Source: Streptomyces hokutonensis
GTDB taxonomy: Bacteria; Actinomycetota; Actinomycetes; Streptomycetales; Streptomycetaceae
Assembly: GCF_000376565.1 (NCBI RefSeq)
Contig: NZ_BARG01000005.1
Location: forward strand, 1-45,175
Direction: 5' to 3'
Length of the DNA: 45,175 bases
Each line of letters begins with the position of its first letter. The stretch's first letter is position 1. Made by a program: the position numbers and the translations under genes. Under the pieces are notes generated by a model. That model saw nothing but the letters and a program-made list of their open reading frames with translations. It made no database searches and had not been told where the DNA came from. Below are positions 1 through 6,262 of the stretch, in pieces.

Positions 1-22
1 ACCAGCCCCCACCGGCCCGCAG
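1..22. repeat. End of an interspersed intergenic repeat (copy 1)
   Basis: The first 22 bases match a stretch at 42913-42935 apart from one extra C there. The last bases of the window (45165-45175, reverse strand) share the CCCCACCGGCC core. Similar 'gcgaccagccccc...cccgcag' strings are familiar to me as a frequent Streptomyces intergenic repeat, from memory and not searched. The window starts inside this copy. Confidence 0.5.
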
Positions 23-36
23 AGGCCGACGAACGG

Positions 37-78
37 AAAGGCCCCCCACGTGTTGCCTCACACACGTGGGGGGCCTTT
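37..78. terminator. Strong bidirectional terminator hairpin
   Basis: A perfect 17-bp stem (37-53 pairs with 62-78) encloses an 8-base loop. It begins with AAA and ends with TTT, so it reads as an intrinsic terminator on both strands. It lies directly after the stop codon of the minus-strand membrane gene at 89-661 and probably also serves the gene beyond the window edge. Confidence 0.85.
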
Positions 79-88
79 CTGCCGCCGG

Positions 89-661
89 TCAACTGGTAGC
101 CGTCACGCCCCGACCAGCCGCCCGCCGCGGAAGAACCGTCGGCCAGTGAGCCAACGCCGCCGTCGCCGAATACCAGGCGACAGCCCCCGCAGCGACACCG
201 AACCACCCACCGACCTTGCCCAGCCCGTCGTTGCCGGCGAACTGCGCGATGGCGAGCAGCACAAGGGAGACGAAGAACAACCCGTATGTCCCCTGGGTGA
301 GTTGATCCCCACCCGCGAGGGTCACCGAGAGCGCGACCAGGGCGAACAGGACCAGGAACAGCCCCGCCGCGTTGTCCGACACGGAGTTGCCCGCGCTGAC
401 GGCCCAGGTGAACCAGAGTGCGCCGAAGGCCGCGAACGCGGTCCCCGTGGCCGAGTCGCCGTCGCGGAACGCGAACAGCCCGGCGACGAAGAGCGCAACT
501 CCGCCTACGTAGTGAGCGAGTGACACGGCGTCAGCCGCCGACACTCCGTTGATGACATCCGTGTACCCGAGCCCGAAGGCCAACAGGGTGATTCCCAGGG
601 CGAGTCGGCCGACGATCGAGGTGGTGCTCCCCGTGCTTCCCGCGGAGACGTCATTGTCCAC
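89..661 (-). CDS. GPR1/FUN34/YaaH-family membrane protein
   Basis: This 190-residue, very hydrophobic protein has about six membrane segments (roughly residues 17-38, 46-65, 72-92, 97-117, 122-143 and 149-172), the layout of the acetate uptake family (SatP/YaaH, yeast Ato). The segment around FRDGDSATGTAFAAFGALWF matches the family's conserved middle region. The canonical NPAPLGL motif near helix 1 is not present, so the substrate is uncertain; small monocarboxylates such as acetate are the family norm. The start is a GTG preceded by GGGAG. It is followed at once by the strong hairpin at 37-78 and is transcribed alone. The neighbouring gene on the same strand, about 120 bases upstream, encodes a universal stress protein. 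Confidence 0.8.
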   Translation of the reverse strand: MDNDVSAGSTGSTTSIVGRLALGITLLAFGLGYTDVINGVSAADAVSLAHYVGGVALFVAGLFAFRDGDSATGTAFAAFGALWFTWAVSAGNSVSDNAAGLFLVLFALVALSVTLAGGDQLTQGTYGLFFVSLVLLAIAQFAGNDGLGKVGGWFGVAAGAVAWYSATAALAHWPTVLPRRAAGRGVTATS

Positions 662-781
662 GGCGGGCTCCCTTCATGCATGTGCGGTTGTGCGGTGTGA
701 CCGATATATGCCCTTCACAAGGACACAAACACCTCTGCACAGCAGTGACTTCGGAGCCGACCGGCGAGTTGGACCTACGAG

Positions 782-1309
782 TTACGGGATGACGACGACC
801 GGCCGCTGCGCCCGCTTCGCGAGCCGCCCCGCGACGGAGCCGAAGATGCGTCCGACGATGCCGTGGGTCGAGCCCACGACGATCGCGTCCGCCTCGTACT
901 CCCGCCCCACCTCTTCGAGTTCGTGGCAGATGTCGCCACCGCGCTCGACGAGGATCCAGGGCACTTCGGCGAGGTACTCGGCGCACGCCAGCTCGAGTCC
1001 GAGCACCTCGGTGCGGTGATCCGGCACGTCGACGAAGACCGGTGGCTCGCAGCCCGCCCACACCGTGGTGGGCAGCCGGTTGGCGACATGCACGATGACC
1101 AGGCCCGAGCCCGAACGATGGGCCATGCCGATGGCGTACGCGAGGGCACGCTCACTGGACGTGGAGCCGTCGAAACCGACGACGACGCCGTGCTTGAAGG
1201 CGGGATCGCAGGAATGACGTGGCTGTTCCGCCGCCAGGGGCTCGGCCGCCGTGGGATCGGCGACGGGCCGCTTGCGGTCCGCGGGTTCGAAAGATTCGTG
1301 ACCGGCCAT
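782..1309 (-). CDS. Universal stress protein (UspA family)
   Basis: A 175-residue soluble protein. After an N-terminal extension of about 40 residues, a single Usp fold begins with GVVVGFDGSTSSERAL, the usual first strand and ATP-binding Asp region, and ends with the strand RPVVVIP. The C-terminal nucleotide loop reads GSTHGIVGRIFGSVAGRL. Compared with the usual G-2x-G-9x-G(S/T) loop it is shortened, so ATP binding may be altered. Usp proteins respond to stress, starvation or low oxygen; the target here cannot be read from sequence. The ATG start is followed by MAGHESFEP, and the gene has its own long upstream region. Confidence 0.85.
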   Translation of the reverse strand: MAGHESFEPADRKRPVADPTAAEPLAAEQPRHSCDPAFKHGVVVGFDGSTSSERALAYAIGMAHRSGSGLVIVHVANRLPTTVWAGCEPPVFVDVPDHRTEVLGLELACAEYLAEVPWILVERGGDICHELEEVGREYEADAIVVGSTHGIVGRIFGSVAGRLAKRAQRPVVVIP

Positions 1310-1622
1310 GGGTGTCTCGGCTTTTTGATCCTCTTGGGAGGGGACAACAGTGTGCGGCGGAGCTGTGTCCGGGAATCATCTTCCCAACCCCATACCCCCA
1401 AGGGTACGGCGCCAGTCCTCCTTAGCCCATATCCCGCACACGCTCCGGCGGAGTTCCCCGGAGCATGCACGAGGGGGCGCCCGTAACGCAATGGTTGCTG
1501 CCCCGTACAGGCGGTTTGCACAGGATTCACTTATCCCCGCGACCACCCATGGGCTGCCCTACAGTGACCGACGCATCGAACAAGCGTTGAACCGGGCGAA
1601 CCGCCGCCCCAGGGAGCACGCC
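1310..1622. other. Divergent intergenic region
   Basis: This 313-base region separates the minus-strand Usp gene from the plus-strand small membrane protein. It contains an interrupted inverted repeat around 1390-1406 (ATACCCCCAAGGGTAC), which is a possible operator or promoter element for the Usp gene, and a TACAGT -10-like hexamer at 1560-1565 for the plus-strand gene. I see no further gene. Confidence 0.4.
1560..1565 (+). promoter_or_regulatory. Candidate -10 element of the small membrane gene
   Basis: TACAGT fits the actinobacterial TAnnnT -10 pattern and would place transcription start near 1572, about 50 bases before the ATG at 1623. No convincing -35 hexamer is seen at 17-18 bases. 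Confidence 0.3.
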
Positions 1623-1943
1623 ATGTCCGGACACCGTACGACCTCCGAGGCACACCCCGGCCCGGACACCGCCACCGATGTGGTCCGCTGGGCGGTCTTC
1701 AGCTGTGTCCTCGTCCCCCTGGTCCTCCTCTGGTACGGCACCTCGCTCGCCGGCGCCGCCGGTACGGCCCTCGGTCTCGCGGCCGTCACCGCCGCCTGCC
1801 GGGTGCTGCTGCGCCGCTCCGAGCGGGGCACGGCCCGGCTGCTGGACGAGGAGGAGCCGCCGCACCGCGGCCACCGTCACCGGGCGGCGGCGGGGGCGCA
1901 CCGGGGCGGTCGGCACGCCGGAGGAAGTACACCGGTCGACTGA
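1623..1943 (+). CDS. Small membrane protein, function unknown
   Basis: A 106-residue protein starting at ATG 1623, six bases after AGGGAG. A longer reading upstream to 1350 lacks a ribosome-binding site and protein-like composition. Two hydrophobic stretches, approximately residues 20-36 and 39-57, form a membrane hairpin. They are followed by an Arg/Glu-rich segment (LLRRSERGTARLLDEEEPP) and a low-complexity His/Arg/Gly tail. I do not recognise a family. It lies alone just upstream of the long adpA leader. Confidence 0.6.
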   Translation: MSGHRTTSEAHPGPDTATDVVRWAVFSCVLVPLVLLWYGTSLAGAAGTALGLAAVTAACRVLLRRSERGTARLLDEEEPPHRGHRHRAAAGAHRGGRHAGGSTPVD

Positions 1944-2320
1944 CCGGTTTCCGCGCACGCGCCCGACGCTTTTCAGCCAACTTCCGGCCACCGTGCATCT
2001 GTTGTCCGAACCACCCCCCAACCCCCGTTCCACCTGCACCGAAAGGGTCTGGGAGGCCCTGCGCACCCTACGGGGATTGGCCACTACGGGGAGGCGCACT
2101 TCCCTGCACGGCCCACGAGTGCAACGCTTCGTGATCGAATGCTTCACGCCAAGTTGCCATGTCGACAATGTGCCGGTTGCCGAACTGGTCACCCCGGCAC
2201 CACTGGACACAGTAGATTCGATCTTGACGTCTTACGGCGGGGGACTCGTGCAGGACCGAGGGGAAACGTGCAGGAGCGACACAACCGAGGAGCCGCGACC
2301 ACCGAGGGGGGCTTAGCAGT
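1944..2320 (+). promoter_or_regulatory. Long adpA upstream region
   Basis: This gene-free stretch of 377 bases precedes adpA. In Streptomyces the adpA promoter region is long and is the target of several regulators, including AdpA itself. The sequence shows a TAGATT -10-like hexamer at 2213-2218, about 100 bases before the ATG, without a clear -35. A purine-rich GAGGGGGG lies near 2305-2312 as a ribosome-binding site. Individual operators cannot be assigned without footprint data. Confidence 0.5.
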
Positions 2321-3589
2321 ATGAGCCACGACTCCACTGCCGCGCCGGAAGCCGCGGCCCGGAAGCTTTCCGGGCGACGCCGCAAGGAGATCGTCGCGGT
2401 GCTGCTGTTCAGCGGCGGCCCCATCTTCGAGAGTTCCATACCGCTGTCGGTGTTCGGCATCGACCGGCAGGACGCCGGAGTTCCGCGCTACCGCCTTCTT
2501 GTGTGCGGCGGCGAGGAAGGTCCGCTGCGTACCACCGGCGGGCTGGAACTCACCACGCCGCACGGCCTGGAGGCGATCTCGCGAGCGGGCACCGTCGTCG
2601 TGCCCGCCTGGCGGTCGATCACCGCGCCGCCGCCGGAGGAGGCGCTCGACGCACTGCGCCGGGCGCACGAAGAAGGGGCCCGCATAGTAGGCCTGTGCAC
2701 CGGCGCGTTCGTGCTGGCCGCGGCGGGTCTGCTGGACGGCCGTCCCGCGACCACCCACTGGATGTACGCGCCGACGCTGGCCAAGCGCTATCCGTCGGTG
2801 CACGTGGATCCGAGGGAGCTCTTCGTCGACGACGGAGACGTACTGACGTCCGCCGGCACGGCGGCCGGAATCGATCTCTGTCTCCACATCGTGCGGACGG
2901 ACCACGGCAACGAGGCGGCCGGCGCGCTCGCCCGGCGCCTGGTGGTCCCCCCGCGCCGAAGCGGCGGTCAGGAGCGCTACCTCGATCGGTCTTTACCAGA
3001 GGAGATCGGCGCCGACCCGCTCGCGGAGGTCGTCGCCTGGGCGCTGGAGCACCTCCACGAACAGTTCGACGTGGAGACGCTGGCGGCACGCGCGTACATG
3101 AGCAGGCGTACGTTCGACCGCCGCTTCCGCTCGCTCACGGGGAGCGCTCCCCTGCAGTGGCTGATCACGCAGCGGGTGCTCCAGGCGCAGCGCCTGCTGG
3201 AGACGTCGGACTACTCGGTGGACGAGGTCGCGGGTCGCTGCGGCTTCCGTTCGCCGGTGGCGCTGCGCGGTCATTTCCGCCGCCAGCTGGGCTCGTCGCC
3301 CGCCGCCTACCGGGCCGCGTACCGCGCCCGCAGGCCCCAGGGCGACAAGCAGGTGGACGGCGACGGCGCCCCGGGCCAGCCCGGCGGACCGTCGTCCCTG
3401 GGCCCGGCGGGCCTGCCGCCCTCGCTCCACCCGGAGGGCCCGGTCCCGATGCAGACCCGTCGTACGGCGGCGAGCGCGCTGTCGGCAGCGTCCGCGGCCT
3501 CCTCCGCTTCGGCGGCGGACAACGGCCGTGAGGCGTACGCCACGAGTCGCGCGGCGGCGAGCCTGCCCGGGCAGCGCAGCGGGACGTAA
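2321..3589 (+). CDS. adpA: AdpA, central developmental transcription regulator
   Basis: This 422-residue protein has an N-terminal DJ-1/PfpI (GATase1-like) dimerisation domain, residues about 24-190, with the nucleophile-elbow Cys126 in GLCTGAF. A C-terminal AraC/XylS double helix-turn-helix follows at residues about 235-337. The tail is Ala/Pro/Gly-rich. Sequence and the downstream orn gene identify it as AdpA, which in S. griseus and S. coelicolor activates morphogenesis, secreted hydrolases and antibiotic genes. Codon 225 (2993-2995), in the linker between the domains, is TTA, so translation should depend on the bldA leucyl-tRNA, as is known for AdpA. The ATG is preceded by a G-rich ribosome-binding site. 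A CebR-box-like palindrome lies within the HTH coding sequence. Confidence 0.95.
   Translation: MSHDSTAAPEAAARKLSGRRRKEIVAVLLFSGGPIFESSIPLSVFGIDRQDAGVPRYRLLVCGGEEGPLRTTGGLELTTPHGLEAISRAGTVVVPAWRSITAPPPEEALDALRRAHEEGARIVGLCTGAFVLAAAGLLDGRPATTHWMYAPTLAKRYPSVHVDPRELFVDDGDVLTSAGTAAGIDLCLHIVRTDHGNEAAGALARRLVVPPRRSGGQERYLDRSLPEEIGADPLAEVVAWALEHLHEQFDVETLAARAYMSRRTFDRRFRSLTGSAPLQWLITQRVLQAQRLLETSDYSVDEVAGRCGFRSPVALRGHFRRQLGSSPAAYRAAYRARRPQGDKQVDGDGAPGQPGGPSSLGPAGLPPSLHPEGPVPMQTRRTAASALSAASAASSASAADNGREAYATSRAAASLPGQRSGT
2993..2995 (+). other. TTA (bldA-dependent) codon in adpA
   Basis: Leu225 of AdpA is encoded by TTA in the linker between the DJ-1-like and AraC domains. TTA is the rarest codon in Streptomyces and is decoded by the bldA tRNA; a TTA at this place is an established feature of adpA. 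I found no other in-frame TTA in the toxin-island genes I checked by eye. Confidence 0.9.
3139..3152. promoter_or_regulatory. CebR-box-like palindrome inside adpA
   Basis: GGGGAGCGCTCCCC is a perfect palindrome whose 12-base core, GGGAGCGCTCCC, is identical to the core of the CebR boxes at cebE (7520-7533). Only the outer T/A pair is G/C here. It lies in the AraC-domain coding sequence (Gly-Ser-Ala-Pro-Leu), so coding constraint alone could produce it. Binding by CebR is untested. Confidence 0.3.
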
Positions 3590-3689
3590 CGCGACGTAGC
3601 GGCAGCGAACCCTCGGGGGTCTCCGTCAGGGGATCTCCGGGGGTTCTCGCGTGCCCGGGAGGTTTCGCGCGCCCGGGTTCTCCGCGCGC

Positions 3690-3735
3690 CCTCGCACCAC
3701 CGAGGTCACCGCCCCTCGCACCACAAGGTCACCGC
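3690..3735. repeat. Short tandem repeat between adpA and orn
   Basis: Two near-identical copies, 3690-3712 and 3714-3735, of a 22-23 base unit starting CCTCGCACCAC and ending GGTCACCGC stand head to tail just upstream of the orn promoter. Role unknown; it may be a duplicated regulator site or simple slippage. Confidence 0.6.
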
Positions 3736-3739
3736 ACGG

Positions 3740-3771
3740 TTGGCTCAGCCGAGCGGCGCGCACCTTAGGGT
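3740..3771 (+). promoter_or_regulatory. Promoter for a probably leaderless orn transcript
   Basis: TAGGGT (3766-3771) is a good -10 hexamer and ends seven bases before the ATG at 3779. This is the spacing at which transcription starts at or next to the start codon. A TTGGCT (3740-3745) could act as -35, though its spacing of 20 is long. No ribosome-binding site precedes the ATG, which fits leaderless translation. Confidence 0.5.
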
Positions 3772-3778
3772 TAGACAC

Positions 3779-4381
3779 ATGAACGATCGCATGGTGTGGA
3801 TCGACTGCGAGATGACCGGCCTCTCGCTGTCAGACGACGCTCTCATCGAGGTGGCCGCCCTCGTCACCGACTCCGAGCTGAACGTGCTCGGCGAGGGGGT
3901 GGACATCGTCGTCCGCCCGCCGGACCGGGCGCTGGAGACGATGCCGGACGTAGTACGCCAGATGCACACCGCGTCCGGCCTGCTCGACGAGCTGGCCGGC
4001 GGTACGACGCTGGCCGACGCCGAGGAGCAGGTCCTGGCCTACATCCGGGAGCACGTCAAGGAGCCGGGCAAGGCCCCGCTGTGCGGCAACTCGGTCGGCA
4101 CCGACCGCGGTTTCCTCCTCCGTGACATGCCGACCCTGGAGGAGTACCTGCACTACCGCATCGTGGACGTGTCCTCGGTGAAGGAGCTGGCCCGCCGCTG
4201 GTACCCGCGGGCGTACTTCAACAGCCCCGAGAAGAAGGGCAACCACCGCGCCCTCGCCGACATCCGCGAGTCCATCGCGGAGCTGCGCTACTACCGCGAG
4301 GCGATCTTCGTCCCGCAGCCCGGCCCCGACTCCGACACCGCCCGCACGATCGCCGCGAAGCACGTCCAGCCCACCCCGTAA
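3779..4381 (+). CDS. orn: Oligoribonuclease
   Basis: A 200-residue DEDDh 3'-5' exoribonuclease that degrades two- to five-nucleotide RNAs, including pGpG from c-di-GMP turnover. All catalytic residues are visible: Asp9 and Glu11 in WIDCEMTGL, Asp109 in GTDRGFL, His156 and Asp161 in NHRALADI. The length fits the family, which runs about 180-205 residues. The ATG at 3779 ([10 protein letters not shown]) is chosen because it matches the family N-terminus; an in-frame upstream start at 3740 would overlap the promoter. It lies downstream of adpA, as the known ornA gene does in Streptomyces, but appears to have its own promoter immediately before it. Orn is important for growth and aerial development in S. 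griseus. Confidence 0.95.
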   Translation: MNDRMVWIDCEMTGLSLSDDALIEVAALVTDSELNVLGEGVDIVVRPPDRALETMPDVVRQMHTASGLLDELAGGTTLADAEEQVLAYIREHVKEPGKAPLCGNSVGTDRGFLLRDMPTLEEYLHYRIVDVSSVKELARRWYPRAYFNSPEKKGNHRALADIRESIAELRYYREAIFVPQPGPDSDTARTIAAKHVQPTP

Positions 4382-4462
4382 AAGCCGTGCGCGAGCACCC
4401 CTTCGGACCCTGTACACTTTTTCTCGGCCGGTCGGAAACTCGCAGAGTGAACGACCGGGCAT

Positions 4463-4536
4463 GGTGGGTGTAGCTCAGCTGGTAGAGCACCTGGTTGTGG
4501 TCCAGGAAGTCGCGGGTTCAAGTCCCGTCACTCACC
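4463..4536 (+). tRNA. tRNA-His (anticodon GTG)
   Basis: A full cloverleaf is present. Position G-1 (4463) and the 7-bp acceptor stem pair with CACTCAC (one G-U), and the D-arm AGCTCAGCTGGTAGAGC is normal. The anticodon loop TTGTGGT carries GTG, and the T-arm GCGGGTTCAAGTCCCGT has a normal loop. The extra 5' G paired with C73 is the histidine-tRNA identity element. CCA is not encoded. It is followed six bases later by a strong hairpin. Confidence 0.97.
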
Positions 4537-4542
4537 CTCAAA

Positions 4543-4582
4543 GATCAAGGGCTGACCCGTAGCAACGGGTCGGCCCTTGATC
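4543..4582 (+). terminator. Terminator after tRNA-His
   Basis: An 18-bp stem (4543-4560 with 4565-4582, one mismatched or G-U position) closes on a 4-base loop directly after the tRNA. The 3' arm is followed by CGTTTCC, not by a long T run, which is usual in Streptomyces. Confidence 0.85.
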
Positions 4583-4703
4583 CGTTTCCGCACCCTGCCA
4601 ACACCACCGGTTGTCACAAGACAGTCACACCGAGTTCGCGACGCGCGCGCAGCGTCCATCATGCCCGTACGCACAGAGCGTCCCCCCGCAGAGAAGGACA
4701 TCC

Positions 4704-5324
4704 ATGCCGCGCGCCAAGGCCAAGCCCGGGGACACCTTCCTCGTCGTCGTCTTCGTCGGGATCGCGGGCGTCGGCCTGCTGTTCGCCCTGCTCGGCTGGG
4801 TCGCGACGACACCCGCCGTGCAACCCGTCGCCGCCCTGGCACTCGTCGGCGGCGGGGTCCTGACTGTCCGCCGGCGCAGCGCGCGCCAGGCCCGCGAGGC
4901 CGAGCAAGCCCGCGTCCGCGCCGCGCAGTCCACCGAGATCGCCCGGTACCACGTCATGGACCCGCGCCAGTTCGAGGACGCCATCGCCTACCTCTGCCAC
5001 CGGGACGGCTGCAGCGACGCCCGCCGGACCGGAGGCGCCGGCGACCTCGGAGCCGACGTCGTCGCGAACGCGCCCGACGGACGGCGCATCGTCATCCAGT
5101 GCAAGCGCTACGGCCCGACGACCACCGTCGGCTCCGGTGACCTCCAGCGGTTCGGGGGCACCTGCTACAACGTCCACGGCGCCCAGGTCGCCGCCGTCGT
5201 CACCACCTCACGCTTCACCAAGCCCGCCACGAACTACGCCCAGTCCATGGGCATCCGCCTCTTCGACCAACACGCCCTCGCGGCCTGGGCCAGCCGCACC
5301 GGCCCCGCCCCCTGGATGCTGTGA
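4704..5324 (+). CDS. Membrane-anchored Mrr-type restriction endonuclease
   Basis: A 206-residue protein with two N-terminal membrane helices (about residues 11-33 and 38-55), a charged Arg/Ala/Glu-rich linker and a C-terminal Mrr_cat nuclease domain (about 85-195). The PD-(D/E)xK active site is recognisable as Asp118 in GDLGADVV and Gln132-x-Lys134 in IQCKRY. The segment GGTCYNVHGAQVAAVVTTSRFT is typical of the family. Such proteins cleave DNA, often modified DNA, but the membrane-anchored actinobacterial forms are not well characterised. The ATG at 4704 follows GAGAAGG. It is a single gene downstream of the tRNA terminator; no methyltransferase partner is present, so a defence role is only inferred. 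Confidence 0.8.
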   Translation: MPRAKAKPGDTFLVVVFVGIAGVGLLFALLGWVATTPAVQPVAALALVGGGVLTVRRRSARQAREAEQARVRAAQSTEIARYHVMDPRQFEDAIAYLCHRDGCSDARRTGGAGDLGADVVANAPDGRRIVIQCKRYGPTTTVGSGDLQRFGGTCYNVHGAQVAAVVTTSRFTKPATNYAQSMGIRLFDQHALAAWASRTGPAPWML

Positions 5325-5421
5325 GCCCACGACAGACGCCGAACCCATCACCACCGCCCGGCTGGATCTCGTCCCCCTGGGCCCGGCACACGCGGGGGAA
5401 ATGGCCACGGTCCTGTCCTCC
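5323..5421 (+). pseudogene. N-terminal relic of a GNAT acetyltransferase
   Basis: Immediately after the Mrr gene, one frame reads EPITTARLDLVPLGPAHAGEM, the typical first strand and helix of RimJ/RimL-type GNAT acetyltransferases. After about 30 residues the similarity ends (VLSSPAPPFAARCNG) and the frame runs into the minus-strand gene at 5459. No start codon in frame with a ribosome-binding site is seen. It is best read as the stump of a deleted gene. Confidence 0.5.
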
Positions 5422-5458
5422 CCCGCCCCTCCATTCGCCGCCCGGTGCAACGGGGTTC

Positions 5459-6238
5459 TCAGACGGCAGCGCGCCACGCGTCCGTGAACTCCCGTACGCC
5501 CGCGAACCGTTCGGCCGGATCGTCACGGGTCGCCCTTTCCACTACGGCGAGTTGACCCGCCGTACCGCGCCAGGCGCACCGCTCACCCCCGTCGAGGAGG
5601 ACATGGGCACTGCGGCCGAGGGCGTAGACCGTCGTACGGATGTCGATGCGGGCGCCCCGGTGCCACTCCTCCGGGGCCATGAAGCGGGCCGAACCCGGGA
5701 GGCGGTCCTCGTCGAGGGCGAAAGGGCCGGGGCGGTACTCGTCGAGGTCGATGAGGTGGAGCGCGTCGCCGTAGAAGTCGTAGAGGAACGCGCCGTCGTA
5801 GAGATCGACCGCCACCATGCCCGCCGCCTCCACCGCGAGATGCGCGTCCAGGACGCGGTCGATCGCCTGGAGGACGGACGCGAGGGGCAGGGCGCGGAAG
5901 CGGGCGCGGGCAGGACCGTACAGGGACTCCCCGTGGCGCCAGGGCATGACCGTCGCCGTACGGCCGCCCGCCACAGCGATCCGGTGCAGCTGCGGGACGA
6001 TCACCGGGTGCCGCACGGCCCGGTGGAAGACCCAGGCACGGTCAAGTGAGGCCTGGGCGGCGGCGGTTGTCGCCTCCTTCACGAACCACCGCTCGCCGTC
6101 CGGGAGGTGGACGCCGTACGAGACGCAGCCGGAGTCCTGTTCGCGGAAGGAGCGGAACACCTCGCCCACCGTGCGGAGGTAGGGCTCGACGGCGGGGACT
6201 TCGGCGACGGCCAGGAGGGGATGGGGAGTCACGGACAT
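5459..6238 (-). CDS. Protein-kinase-like protein behind cebR
   Basis: This 259-residue protein has a Ser/Thr-kinase-like core. Lys54 in WFVKEA fits the ATP-anchoring lysine, VDLYDGAFLYDF (from about 144) stands where the catalytic loop should be, HLIDLDEY (161-168) replaces the DFG motif, and RFMAPEE (186-191) is a clear APE motif. The catalytic loop lacks the HRD His-Arg and the metal-binding Asn, so activity is uncertain; it could be a divergent kinase or a pseudokinase. There is no membrane segment. Its start lies 24 bases after the cebR stop on the same strand, so the two are probably co-transcribed. The substrate is unknown, and a link to sugar control is inference from position only. 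Confidence 0.65.
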   Translation of the reverse strand: MSVTPHPLLAVAEVPAVEPYLRTVGEVFRSFREQDSGCVSYGVHLPDGERWFVKEATTAAAQASLDRAWVFHRAVRHPVIVPQLHRIAVAGGRTATVMPWRHGESLYGPARARFRALPLASVLQAIDRVLDAHLAVEAAGMVAVDLYDGAFLYDFYGDALHLIDLDEYRPGPFALDEDRLPGSARFMAPEEWHRGARIDIRTTVYALGRSAHVLLDGGERCAWRGTAGQLAVVERATRDDPAERFAGVREFTDAWRAAV

Positions 6239-6262
6239 CAGCTTGGCCGAGCGACCGCTCCC

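Noticed and set aside
4463..4582. tRNA-His as attachment site of an integrated element
   Set aside because: No second copy of the tRNA 3' end, no integrase and no island on its downstream side; synteny from adpA to bglC continues across it.
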